Shown here in pieces: positions 41,450 through 53,097 of a DNA stretch of 64,000 nt; the first letter of the stretch is position 1, and each line of letters starts with the position of its first letter. This stretch comes from Symsagittifera roscoffensis (lineage: Eukaryota; Xenacoelomorpha; Acoela; Convolutidae). Made by a program: the position numbers and the translations under genes. The stretch is taken from NCBI RefSeq assembly GCF_963678635.1, contig NC_087065.1, positions 59,732,754 to 59,796,753 on the forward strand, given 5' to 3'. The notes beneath the pieces were generated by a model. The model was given only the letters and a program-made list of their open reading frames with translations, had not been told where the DNA came from and ran no database searches.

Positions 41450-41856
41450 CCTCTGGTTGTCACTTATTAATGCCTATACTTAACCCGATTGCTAGAGGCC
41501 TTATAGTTTTATTAACAATAATAATGACACAACACAATAATTTTCACAAGATTCTATTAAATAGTGACCACGAATCCCTGTATGTTATCAGAGTACAGTT
41601 TGTATAAAATTTATTCACACTAACCGATTATCGGTCCAAAGATTTGAAAACTAGCACAATATGATGTTATCAGTCAATTTAAAAGATAGTGTACTCACAA
41701 CCCAATCAAGCACAGTTTATGTTGATTTAAAATCAAAAACAAACAAATATATAATGACAGAATATGAATGTCTCTATGAAAAAAAAACGTATGTGTAATG
41801 TACTCTTAGTCGGTCGCAGTACAATAGTCGAACTTGTCTTTTAAAGAAAAAGCTTT
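41450..41856 (-). other. 5' leader of copy A
   Basis: Aligns with 17018-17410 of copy B. No ORF. Any packaging signal or splice donor for the downstream ORFs would be expected here. Confidence 0.55.
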
Positions 41857-41876
41857 CCCTGCTCGGTGCTGCACCA
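41857..41876 (-). promoter_or_regulatory. candidate tRNA primer-binding site (copy A)
   Basis: Minus strand reads TGGTGCAGCACCGAGCAGGG: TGG start, GC-rich, one difference from copy B. It contains the palindrome GGTGCAGCACC. The complementary tRNA would end CCCTGCTCGGTGCTGCACCA; I cannot name it. Confidence 0.35.
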
Positions 41877-42232
41877 AACAGACAAAACTTTGAAGGCAGT
41901 AATTTTCTCAAGTGGGCGGCTATTGCACCCACCGAGTACTGTGTTACCTATCTGCCTTCGGACTGCCCAAGCTAGACCTACTAAAATCCTCAGGGCAGTC
42001 ACTTTTCCCAAAAACGTATTATGTTTCAATCCACACCAATGAATCACGCTCTTTTTAATTTAGGCTTAGTGTCGCGAATATCCGAGTTCGGACCTGTTTT
42101 GTATTAGTCTGGTTCTTATTGAAAGGCAAGTTACCAGTGCAGTCACTGATACATAGCCTGTGTGTTAATAACCTAATACCTCTCACTTTTTAGTCTTTCT
42201 TTCGTCTACCTAACTCCTTAATAAAATACTAC

Positions 42233-42430
42233 CCCTCCGGATTGGCACAAATAGGACCCTTCCGGACTAATAGAATCTAGACCCCTCCGGATTTGGACCC
42301 CTCTGATGTGGTTAATACAAGACCCCTCCGGATTCGGACCCCTCCGAATTAGCAACTATAAGACCCCTCCGGATTCGGACCCCTCCTAACTTGAAAAATC
42401 TTTGACCCCTCCGGAATGGGAGCCCTCCGG
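42233..42430. repeat. irregular ccctccggatt repeat cluster
   Basis: About nine occurrences of gacccctccggatt-like units at irregular spacing, at the position homologous to the regular minisatellite 17775-18060. Confidence 0.7.
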
Positions 42431-42710
42431 TTTTGTAAAAGTGGCTTTTCGGAGATTTCCTTTTTTCAACCTATACCCCTCCGGATACGTTCTCCGATGC
42501 AATTATGCTCTTTCAATTAACTGGGAAGGGTATGTACTACCTTCCTAGACCCTTCCGGATTGAAGTTAAGCCTCTTATTTGCCAATTCACACTAACGGTG
42601 AAGGGTCTTATTGCCGGCCTAACTTCGGCTCGATTAAGCTTTTGTTGTGTCTTTAGCCCTCCCTTCTCGTCTAGAACGGCCTAAAGTTACTTTATTCAAC
42701 CGCTATTACC

Positions 42711-45700
42711 TTTTGGTAGGGGTATAAGGGCTCTTCTAAAAGAAATTTATAAAACGTGAAGGGTGTACCCTTCCAAATTGAGGAATTTGCTAAAAACAAT
42801 CTCAAAAAATTTTCACGCTTCCTTTTCCGAAAAACTTTTGTCCCTATCAGTAAGCTCAGCTAATTTCTGATCTATTGGTACCAAGATCTACTCGATATGC
42901 CCAGTAGTTTCAAAGTTATTAACCAAAACGTCTTTTTTCTAAACTCAAAAAATTTTTCTCTCTTATAGGTTCCGCCTAACTTTTTCCGCAAATCAGGTCC
43001 TTTCGACCTAAAAATTATTGATCCGAGCTCAAAAGGCCTATACTCTTCTAGTTCAATGCAAAAGACCCGATCAAAAACGCTTTTGTAGAAAAAATTTGCA
43101 AAAAAAACTATGCTACCTGTACCCCTCCGGATTGATGAATCCACCAAATCAAACACGTTAAGTTCGATTTCTCTGCAACCCGGAAGGCTTTCGGGTAGCG
43201 GGTTTTAAAACTTGTAGATTCACTAGTGGACGTTGTCCGAACAACTATTTCTACTGTCGGAACTCAAAAATTTCAAAAAATTTTCCAAATTTTTAGTGTT
43301 CCGTTTTCTCAAAAATCACGAAATTTCGATTTTCGGTACCAAAATAGTTCCAACCACTCTCGAACTTAACTTAACCGGTTCTATCTATTATGGTAGTGCA
43401 GTTACGATGTAACACACTAACTTAGCGCTTTTTTCCGTTTCAAAAAATATCGATATTTCAAAAATCGCGACTTGTGGGGGGATCAAAATATCGCTATTTT
43501 GACCCTAAAAACCGGTCTGTTTTCGTTGTTTTTGACTGAAAAACGATATAAGACTATTAATATAGGCTATATAAGTAATAATATTAGTAATACTATACCC
43601 CTCCGGGTTTCCTTAATCTCCAAATTAAGGTGCTTAACTCGGATATTCGCAGTTCGGTGAAGGGTCACTACAGTGCAGCACTGTCGAGCCCCCCACAGTT
43701 TACTATCTTAATTTTTGTACCGAAAGGGCTACAAAACTTGTTAACGATACCCAACAGTCGATTGTTGTCGTCGTTGAGCCTCTTTGTTGCTCCTTGTGCT
43801 GCTTGCCGGATCGGTCTTCACCCAAGACCCTTCCGAATTGAGCGCAAATCAGCTGACCCTTCCGGATTGAGCGCAGTTTATCATTAACGTGCTTAAATGC
43901 TCAAATAACCCTACAGTACAAGCCTCACAAACGGGCTACAAAACTGATCGTAACGATCCTGACTGATATAAATGCCTGTAACAACAATATATCTATCAAC
44001 AACAAACGGGGGGGTTGGATCACATCTTGTCTGGGGGGATGATTTCTACTGATTTTCTACTTTTTTACTGTTTTTGGTTTTTTCGGCAATTTTTTATGTT
44101 TTTTTGTTTTTCTTGGGTACTATATTACTTTTTGTTTGGTTTTATATATATCTTTTAGTGTTTTTGGTCACGAACCTCTCAGGGAACGAGGGAATGGCCG
44201 ATCCCCCCACCCTTCCTGGTTCGTGAATTTTCGGTCTTAACTAAGTTAAAAAGCTATTCACGGTAATCCGGAGGGCTTCCGCGCTCCGAACCACCCCTCC
44301 GCCCCGGCGGTTTAGGCCTAATAAGGGCGTTAATGTGAGCATCCGCTCGGCGCGGAGTGCTCGTTAACGGTTCTGCCGGTCATGATGCTAAAAAGAATAA
44401 CACCCAGGAGCGCCATAAAAACATGTATGTAACATTCGCCCGGAAGATACATATCGACGGAAAACAAAACAAAGTCTTAAGACGACTGACTAACGTCTAA
44501 ACAGAGGTTTGCATGCTTTTCACCGTCTCTACCAAGCCAGTACTTTTCGGTGGTCTTTTCTAACATCGGGTCGACAAAAACGTTACTGCTTTCGGCTTCG
44601 GTCAAAACACTCAAATTAACTTAATTACATGCAACTAGTGAGCTCATGGCTGGGTCTCAGTATCCCCAGACCACGAGGTCACTCCTAAAAACAGGGTTAC
44701 TACTTATTATATTACTATTGTTTTCGTTCAGTAGATAAAAAATCATCATCTCCATCGAAGATGGATCAACCCTCTCCCCCCCAACTCCTAGCTTCTCATC
44801 CTTATCAAAATGAATCTAGATATTAATTAAACTCAAGTCAGGACCTACCTTTTGGTAGGGGTATAAGGGCTCTTCTAAAAGAAATTTATAAAACGTGAAG
44901 GGTGTACCCTTCCAAATTGAGGAATTTGCTAAAAACAATCTCAAAAAATTTTCACGCTTCCTTTTCCGAAAAACTTTTGTCCCTATCAGTAAGCTCAGCT
45001 AATTTCTGATCTATTGGTACCAAGATCTACTCGATATGCCCAGTAGTTTCAAAGTTATTAACCAAAACGTCTTTTTTCTAAACTCAAAAAATTTTTCTCT
45101 CTTATAGGTTCCGCCTAACTTTTTCCGCAAATCAGGTCCTTTCGACCTAAAAATTATTGATCCGAGCTCAAAAGGCCTATACTCTTCTAGTTCAATGCAA
45201 AAGACCCGATCAAAAACGCTTTTGTAGAAAAAATTTGCAAAAAAAACTATGCTACCTGTACCCCTCCGGATTGATGAATCCACCAAATCAAACACGTTAA
45301 GTTCGATTTCTCTGCAACCCGGAAGGCTTTCGGGTAGCGGGTTTTAAAACTTGTAGATTCACTAGTGGACGTTGTCCGAACAACTATTTCTACTGTCGGA
45401 ACTCAAAAATTTCAAAAAATTTTCCAAATTTTTAGTGTTCCGTTTTCTCAAAAATCACGAAATTTCGATTTTCGGTACCAAAATAGTTCCAACCACTCTC
45501 GAACTTAACTTAACCGGTTCTATCTATTATGGTAGTGCAGTTACGATGTAACACACTAACTTAGCGCTTTTTTCCGTTTCAAAAAATATCGATATTTCAA
45601 AAATCGCGACTTGTGGGGGATCAAAATATCGCTATTTTGACCCTAAAAACCGGTCTGTTTTCGTTGTTTTTGACTGAAAAACGATATAAGACTATTAATA

Positions 45701-46958
45701 TAGGCTATATAAGTAATAATATTAGTAATACTATACCCCTCCGGGTTTCCTTAATCTCCAAATTAAGGTGCTTAACTCGGATATTCGCAGTTCGGTGAAG
45801 GGTCACTACAGTGCAGCACTGTCGAGCCCCCCACAGTTTACTATCTTAATTTTTGTACCGAAAGGGCTACAAAACTTGTTAACGATACCCAACAGTCGAT
45901 TGTTGTCGTCGTTGAGCCTCTTTGTTGCTCCTTGTGCTGCTTGCCGGATCGGTCTTCACCCAAGACCCTTCCGAGTTGAGCGCAGTTTATCATTAACGTG
46001 CTTAAATGCTCAAATAACCCTACAGTACAAGCCTCACAAACGGGCTACAAAACTGATCGTAACGATCCTGACTGATATAAATGCCTGTAACAACAATATA
46101 TCTATCAACAACAAACGGGGGGGTTGGATCACATCTTGTCTGGGGGGATGATTTCTACTGATTTTCTACTTTTTTACTGTTTTTGGTTTTTTCGGCAATT
46201 TTTTATGTTTTTTTGTTTTTCTTGGGTACTATATTACTTTTTGTTTGGTTTTATATATATCTTTTAGTGTTTTTGGTCACGAACCTCTCAGGGAACGAGG
46301 GAATGGCCGATCCCCCCACCCTTCCTGGTTCGTGAATTTTCGGTCTTAACTAAGTTAAAAAGCTATTCACGGTAATCCGGAGGGCTTCCGCGCTCCGAAC
46401 CACCCCTCCGCCCCGGCGGTTTAGGCCTAATAAGGGCGTTAATGTGAGCATCCGCTCGGCGCGGAGTGCTCGTTAACGGTTCTGCCGGTCATGATGCTAA
46501 AAAGAATAACACCCAGGAGCGCCATAAAAACATGTATGTAACATTCGCCCGGAAGATACATATCGACGGAAAACAAAACAAAGTCTTAAGACGACTGACT
46601 AACGTCTAAACAGAGGTTTGCATGCTTTTCACCGTCTCTACCAAGCCAGTACTTTTCGGTGGTCTTTTCTAACATCGGGTCGACAAAAACGTTACTGCTT
46701 TCGGCTTCGGTCAAAACACTCAAATTAACTTAATTACATGCAACTGGTGAGCTCATGGCTGGGTCTCAGTATCCCCAGACCACGAGGTCACTCCTAAAAA
46801 CAGGGTTACTACTTATTATATTACTATTGTTTTCGTTCAGTAGATAAAAAATCATCATCTCCATCGAAGATGGATCAACCCTCTCCCCCCCAACTCCTAG
46901 CTTCTCATCCTTATCAAAATGAATCTAGATATTAATTAAACTCAAGTCAGGACCTACT
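42711..46958. repeat. 2.1-kb tandem duplication inside the 5' LTR
   Basis: ttttggtaggggtataaggg starts units at 42711, 44850 and 46959 (spacings 2139 and 2109). Units 1 and 2 are nearly identical; unit 2 lacks about 30 bp near 45976. The third is partial, to about 47360, where it jumps at a ccYtccggattgaYgaatcc motif to the U3 end. Each junction reads ctcaagtcaggacct then the unit start. Confidence 0.85.
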
Positions 46959-47642
46959 TTTTGGTAGGGGTATAAGGGCTCTTCTAAAAGAAATTTATAA
47001 AACGTGAAGGGTGTACCCTTCCAAATTGAGGAATTTGCTAAAAACAATCTCAAAAAATTTTCACGCTTCCTTTTCCGAAAAACTTTTGTCCCTATCAGTA
47101 AGCTCAGCTAATTTCTGATCTATTGGTACCAAGATCTACTCGATATGCCCAGTAGTTTCAAAGTTATTAACCAAAACGTCTTTTTTCTAAACTCAAAAAA
47201 TTTTTCTCTCTTATAGGTTCCGCCTAACTTTTTCCGCAAATCAGGTCCTTTCGACCTAAAAATTATTGATCCGAGCTCAAAAGGCCTATACTCTTCTAGT
47301 TCAATGCAAAAGACCCGATCAAAAACGCTTTTGTAGAAAAAATTTGCAAAAAAACTATGCTACCTGTACCCTTCCGGATTGACGAATCCACTGAATCAAT
47401 CTCGTTAATCTTGATTTCCTCCTATTTCGGAAGGCTGTCTCTTACCCTTCACCGTTGTTCGCAACGGCCTTGCAACTATTGTAGCAGCACAATAGTTGCA
47501 ACTCGGAACGTCCTCTGCTATTCTGTAGTTCGTTGTCGTTTTTAATCTCGATTTTCGTCCTGTTCGCTATCGCAGATAAAGTTGTTCTCTTTTTCTTTCT
47601 CGTTTTAGTCAAAATGGCCGTTTCTGACGTTTCTCAGAAATA

Positions 47643-47650
47643 TGACGTCA
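47643..47650. promoter_or_regulatory. CRE-type palindrome TGACGTCA in 5' LTR
   Basis: Same motif and context as 21616-21623. Confidence 0.4.
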
Positions 47651-47820
47651 TAATTCGAATTTTTGAAATTTTAAAATACCAGAATATTCTAGCCCTCACC
47701 GTTTTTCCAATCGTTCCAATAACGTTCTTAGTTCGTAATAACCACCAATCCGGAAGGCTTACTGCTAAAAATTCAAAGTCTGCACAATTTGCATTTTGGC
47801 CATTCTGGTCGAATGCCACA

Positions 47821-48900
47821 CAGGCTAGATGTTCTTTTCTGGTCGATAAAAATTCGAATACGAAATTGCGTTTTCGTACATTCTGGTCGAATGTCACAGT
47901 AGATTTTTCTGGATTTAGAAAAAACCAATATTCCAAATGATTTTTACACAAGCAAAGCTTGTGTTAAAGCATGAATTTTCTTTCTTTTCCAACCTAAGTC
48001 GCTAATATTGTTGCGACAGAATGTGTTCGTTTTGAAAGTGCTCATTTTGATCAATAACCAGCTATTAAGTACAGCCAATGCTAAGGATATTAACACACTG
48101 TTATTTTAGAATTAGTACTTAAGCTTCAAGGTATCGTGGATCTGTGGCGTAGAGGTAGGGAAGGAGACCCGCAACAAAATTAGAGGGTTGAACCTGGCCA
48201 GGGTCGGATGTTAAAATGAATTTTTTTCGTTAGCTAGTTTAATTGAGTCCGCTCTATAAATTGCGACATGTTAATTGGTATTTTTTTTTTTCAATTTGAC
48301 TTGTACTGCTTATGCGGCATAATTGGTTTGCGAAGAAATTTTGTAGACTCAAGTCTTAACTCATTCAGTTTTTCTCAGTTGCGTTTCCGGTCATATTTTT
48401 GCTTGTGTATGCAAAGTGCAACTTCGTCTCTGTGTTGGAACTTTTTAAGCTACTTGCACAGCGGCGGGCTACTCTCTTTTTGTGGATTTTGGTAATATTA
48501 ATTTTGGTGCTTATTCCTTAGTTTAAGATGCAGCAGGTGTCATTTTTCGTCTAATGTAATTTTGAGCTAAATTTCATCAACTTGGGCTTTGTATAGTTCT
48601 GGCGTTTACTGATTATTTTAATTTTCGGGTTTTGGCTATCTATATTTTTTAAATCGTCAATCTCAAAGTGGATGTTGACATTTACCCTGAATGGTACTGC
48701 TAAACGGATTTTGAGATGCTAGAGTCGGCCAAGGTTAAAAATATATGGCTTTGAGTTTGGGCTTAATTTCCTGAGAGATAGTTCTTTACTCTGCAGATTA
48801 TCGTTTTCACTCACGTAGATGTGATTAGCTTTGTGCTATGTTTTCAGACCCGATTGTTGGATCTCAGGCTGATTATGAAAGGATTGTTGTTCTCTAAGAA
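47821..48900. other. flank between copy A and POLR3C
   Basis: Just outside the LTR, at 47878-47898, cattctggtcgaatgtcaca echoes the LTR terminus with one change, so the insertion may lie in an older relative or the LTR end was duplicated. A tRNA-like segment is at about 48135-48212. A phrase ttttccaacctaagtcgc at ~47975 recurs in the repeats at 53.6 and 55.0 kb. No gene; the POLR3C promoter should be in 48500-48900. Confidence 0.4.
48135..48212 (+). repeat. tRNA-derived (SINE-head-like) sequence
   Basis: tgtggcgtagaggtagg resembles a Pol III A box/D arm, and gggttgaacctgg about 40 bp downstream resembles a B box/T arm. The presumed anticodon region is too irregular for a functional tRNA, so a SINE head or tRNA relic is more likely. 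Confidence 0.3.
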
Positions 48901-51900
48901 ATGAGCTACGATGTCATCAATTTATGCAAATCAATTTTGACTGAGAACTTTGGCCCAGTTGCTGCCCTGATTGGGTGTACTTTGCTAGACAGCGGTCCCC
49001 TCACCCTCCCTCAAATCTGCAGCTTCTCCAAAGTTCGCAACCCAAGGAAGTATCTATCCGTCCTGGTACGACATGGAATCGTCTCGTGGGACAACAGCGA
49101 CTTCCGAGGCATCAAGTAAGTAATACATCATCCTTTGTCTGATTCTGCACAACTCATTGCAGATATCTACCAGTTTGTACAACTAATTGTTATCTACGAG
49201 ATGGAGAGAAATATAAAGAAATGTTTTCTGCCAAAGTTTTCCCTGAAAATTGTGGAAGCAAAAACTAACTAATCAGCAGGCTGCTGCCAGGGACTTAAAA
49301 TTGGTCTGAACCTTGAAATCAGTAATTTTGAGTCAATCGTTGAGCCAGTTTTTTCTCCCAATCAGATATCGGGTAGGTTTTATCTTAAGAAAGATGGGTC
49401 TGGGTCTAAGAAAGTACTAAGTAACAAGAACAAACAGTAAGAATAGGCAGAAAAAAATATGTACGTTTTTCACAATGTGTAATCATTTTAAATTATTAAA
49501 AATGACAATACTGAACTAGCAAAATTGAAAAAATACTTGGGAATTATGCCAGTTTGATGATATCTATTGTGTTGACCAGGTATACGGCACATGAGAACAC
49601 TATCTTGTGTCGTCTGCGAGTGGCTTCACTGGTTCGAGCAGTGGGCAAGGACAGGGGCCAGTTGAGTGAGTTGATCTGTGAGGAAATGCTATTACATGGG
49701 GCAGTGACGGAGACAGGTCTGATAGAAAGTGTCACTCAGAGAGCTATGGCCAATGTGGAACCAGGACAGAATGTGACTGAGGCTTCTATCATCAATCAGG
49801 TATATAGATATAATTGAAGGACGAGGGTCAAAAATTTAAGCGCGAAATGCTGTTGAACAAAAACAGTTGGAAGTCAAACAGTATAGGGGCAGTTAAAAAT
49901 CCCTTGTAAAACTGGCATTTTATTAATTAAGAGTTGATAAACAAGGAATTTAGCAAGTTCATTAAAAAAGAACTATTCAGTATTTTTTTTTCTGTTTACT
50001 TGTGTTCATTGACTCTTTTCCAGCTGTGTTGGCTATATTTAAAATGGTCAATTAATTTTTTTTTGCTGAACAATTAATAAAGTGCTGATTACTAATGAGG
50101 TGAATATGAAGTTGCAAATTGGGATCGAAGGTAAGTTAATAATTATCCTCTTGCCAATCTATTATCCGCTAGTCAATAATTATCCGCCGAGGCATGCCAA
50201 GATCCACGTGAAGTTGATTGAGGGCGAGGCAACATAAACCAATCCAGAAAAATAAGCAGTAAAGTTACATGAAAAGAAGGGGAGCAACATGGGCTCTCCA
50301 TAAACAGCTGAAAATCTCGTATGTTGATCTTTTCCCTCGTGAGTAAATTGTCCTTACCATTATACGAGGAGAGCTAACTACGTGATTTGGAATTAAATAA
50401 TACAAAGGGGGAACCATGTGGGTCGGCAAGGAGTCGAATCCCTGAGGGGGAATCCCCCTCCCTAAATCCGCTGGTACTAGAATCCACAGACAAAGTTTTG
50501 ATCGCTTTGACGAATGGGGCTACGAAAAAGAGCAAAATGACTCTGGATTCCTGTGAAAAAGCTGTAATCTTATGGAATTCGCTTCACCGGTCTAAACGCG
50601 TTCGTCTCTGAATCTCAGAGCAATCAATAATTTGTCATCAGTTTTTTTTTTGTAGGAATCAGGTGTCTCTGAATTCCAGCTACATTAGCCTCTAAAACAC
50701 GCAAAAGATATATCAGTGAATCAGGAAGCGAGCGAGCACATTTCCCCCTTCTGTTATAAAACCGACTTTATGTCTCGTAGTAAGTAGTGAATGTTGTAGT
50801 TTTAGCTTGGGCTGTTTAGGTGAAGAGCAGTTTCAAACAGCTGTCCAAGGATAATTTTGTGCGTATGATGATACCACCTGAGCAGGAGTTGGACAATGAA
50901 GACAAAGAGAAACATGGTATGACCAATGGTGGAAACAGTGGGACGCCAAACGGAAAGAGTGGTTCAATACCTTCTCTTTGGAAAGTGAATCTTATCAGAC
51001 TTCAGAGGTGCTTACTCAACCATGTGAGTAGATCCGGGTGACTATTTAAAGTTTGAGAGAGGAAAGTCGGAGAGAAAGTTCTTCGCTCTCAGAACTTTGA
51101 CACTTTTTGCTTTACAAGAATTGTATCTGCAAAAACGATATTTTTTAATTTTTGCACAAGCGGAGCGTAAGAGTTTCCTTGTTGTTTTTTTCCCCGCGAA
51201 TGCACGTTTTCCCTCAGTGTCGAACAGAAATAAATTTGAAATTAACTGAATAGTTTTTGAATTTGACTAACATCAAAGCAGGATATTAGACTTGGAAAGT
51301 TCTCTGGTTTAATTGTCAAAATAGACTTGTGAAGATGAAGTAGTAGGAGGCACAATCTCTGGCCATTTTTTCCAAGGAAGCTGTATTTTTAATGAAATGT
51401 TCTTTCTTCAATTCATTCGGATAATTTTCAAGACTCATGAACGTAGTGAATACCCTTTTATACGTCATGATGCTTGTTGTCGTTTTTTTTTCACGGAAAA
51501 GTCTTCAAATTTGTTGAAGCTCAGATTAAATTTTTCGCGGTTTGACTTTGATATATTTTAAAGTTCAGTGTTTCCGTAGTTGAAATTTTCAAAAAACAAG
51601 TCAGTAATTTTTTTTCCTCGCGTTCTTTGTTTCTTCGCCAACTGTCTGTCGGCAACTGTTTCTTAGAATTTGCTTGGAAAAAAATGAAACAAATTCTAAG
51701 TTTTTTTTAAGAATATGGTCGGAACATTATGTGCTACTTGAACAGTAAACGGCTATTCTTGTTGACTATTACCTGTTGCTATTATCCTGTGAACCATGGC
51801 TTTTTTTCTTCAAAAGGAACGCAATGTTCTGGATAATTGTTCTTTCCTCTCATTTCAGTCCGTGCTTGAAGCAGTGCAGCGGCGTTTCGGAGGCTGTCCG

Positions 51901-53041
51901 AAGATGAACGAGGTATTGCGCACCATCATTGACCTGATAGAAGACTCTGAATTGAAAAGTGGTTATGCCGACTCAGATCAAGGCTGCGACTTTCAAATAG
52001 TGAACGCAGAAAGTGTCTCCATCAACGTGACTTCTATCAACCAAAGTCTCAAGTAAGTTTTATTCTTGCCAGGTCAGCAACTTAAATCTGGTCTTTTTTC
52101 ATGACTTCATAGCGATTCTAATGACAAAGTAGCCTCTTTTTGCGCGTGTTAAATTAGTTTCCTGGATGCAGCTGAATCAAGTTGTAAGACAGCTACTCGG
52201 CATCTTGGTATTTGGATCAAAGAAGTAACAATTGAAACGGGCAAAGCTCAATAATCTCTGTTCTATTCTAGACATTTTGACAAGACAGTCGTGAACAATT
52301 TGCTGGGCATGCTTGCCAATGACCGTGAAAACACTGGCTTCATTAAGCGAGTGGGTGAGGCGGGAGGAGGTCAGTATGTGTTGGATTGGTACATGGCACT
52401 CAAGAAGTTCACGACATCTATAGTCGAGAGTGTTATCCGAGAGAGATTCGGAGGGGAGAGTGTGCGAATATTTAACGTGCTGCTTGCCAAAGGTTACATA
52501 AACTATTAATTACTTCGAAGCATAGCCGGGAATCATTGTAGTTTCATTTTAAAGATTGTCTAAATTTAATTGATTTGATTGTCAAAGTTGAATAAATTAA
52601 AAAATGATTACTTTATCATAAAAATTTGTACTACCTATTTAATGTTTTATGTAATATTTATGTAATGTTTTAAAACACGTAAAATTTAATGTTGTGAAAT
52701 TTTGATGTGTTAAACGTTGTTCAGGCTTCTCGGAACAAAGCGACGTAGAGAAGTTGAGTCTCCTGACTGGGAAGGATGTGAAGCAGCAACTGTATACCAT
52801 GCTAGGAGACGGGTTCCTAACTCTGGCTGAGATACCTAGAGTGGGTGCGGACTATGCACCCGCAAGGACCAGTTACTTCTACTCTGTGGATCTTCATAGA
52901 GTGGCCAACGTTGTGACGGGGTCTTGCGTACAGACTATGTGTAACTTGATGCAGAGAAGGAACCACGAAGTTGAAAAGCAACAGAACCTCCTCGATAAGA
53001 ATGACAGATTGGAGAACCTGAAGGATTCTATGCGATCTAAA
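48901..53041 (+). CDS. POLR3C: RNA polymerase III subunit RPC3 (POLR3C), six exons, C-terminus not found
   Basis: Exons: 48901-49115, 49580-49799, 50820-51023, 51859-52052, 52272-52492 and 52725-53041; all introns start GT and end AG, and phases agree (2, 0, 0, 2, 1). The product is 457 residues so far. The family (yeast RPC82, human POLR3C, ~530 aa) is part of the RPC3-RPC6-RPC7 subcomplex that opens promoters in Pol III initiation, in the nucleus. Recognisable family segments: the N-terminal winged helix (LCKSILTENFG, VLVRHGIVSW), the second (CEEMLLHG), the linker to IPSLWKVN, ERFGGESVRIFNVLL, and LYTMLGDGFLTLAEIP. The last exon ends with a good donor (aaa/gtaagttc); reading through gives a stop at 53068. 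About 60 C-terminal residues (the leucine-zipper-like end) are missing. Downstream DNA is repeats, so the last exon is either beyond 64 kb or lost. Confidence 0.9.
49800..50819 (+). other. POLR3C intron 2
   Basis: 1.0-kb intron, AT-rich; no repeat family shared with the rest of the window was seen. Confidence 0.8.
51024..51858 (+). other. POLR3C intron 3
   Basis: 0.8-kb intron between gtgagtag and tttcag, poly-T-rich, nothing else seen. Confidence 0.8.
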
Positions 53042-53097
53042 GTAAGTTCAGATCAATTATTGGGTTAACTTTTCCTTCGAGGCAATTAGTGTAAGTT

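Larger units (their letters stand above)
17431..47820 (-). mobile_element. copy A: ~30-kb giant LTR retroelement with cargo ORFs
   Basis: The element is on the minus strand. The 5' LTR is 41877-47820, the internal region about 21794-41876 (20 kb), and the 3' LTR survives only as 20878-21793 inside a chimeric LTR. The order of genes is ORF1 (41449-39854), gag-pro (39878-37294), RT-RNase H-integrase (37254-33394), integrase tail plus macro domain (33466-31958), then a ~9 kb extra reading frame (31561-22613). The domain order protease-RT-RNase H-integrase with a GPY/F tail places it in Ty3/gypsy (Metaviridae-like). The extra region occupies the env position but has no visible signal peptide or transmembrane segment. 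Lesions: a base loss in protease near 37907, stops at 37294, 36874, 29513, 25355 and 25274, and a frame break near 33430. Confidence 0.85.
41877..47820 (-). repeat. 5' LTR of copy A (~5.9 kb, internally expanded)
   Basis: The right end gaatgccaca (47811-47820) is the minus-strand LTR start TGTGGCATTC, shared with 21793. The left boundary is not resolved (41877-41945; a tgtgtta at ~41938 is an alternative TG terminus). Without the extra repeat units it would be about 3.7 kb. It carries the CRE palindrome, a perfect hairpin and many ccctccggatt motifs. ORFs inside it are not conserved between copies. Confidence 0.7.

Noticed and set aside
42872-45295. Identical 94-codon minus ORFs at 42872-43156 and 45011-45295
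   Set aside because: Identity follows from the 2.1-kb tandem duplication; the homologous part of the shared LTR has no such ORF.
47533-47940. Hydrophobic 135/141-codon plus-strand ORFs at 21506 and 47533
   Set aside because: Both lie in the LTR on the strand opposite to the element, run past the LTR end into different sequence, and match no family.
48135-48212. Functional tRNA gene
   Set aside because: No acceptable anticodon stem or acceptor pairing; only A- and B-box resemblance.
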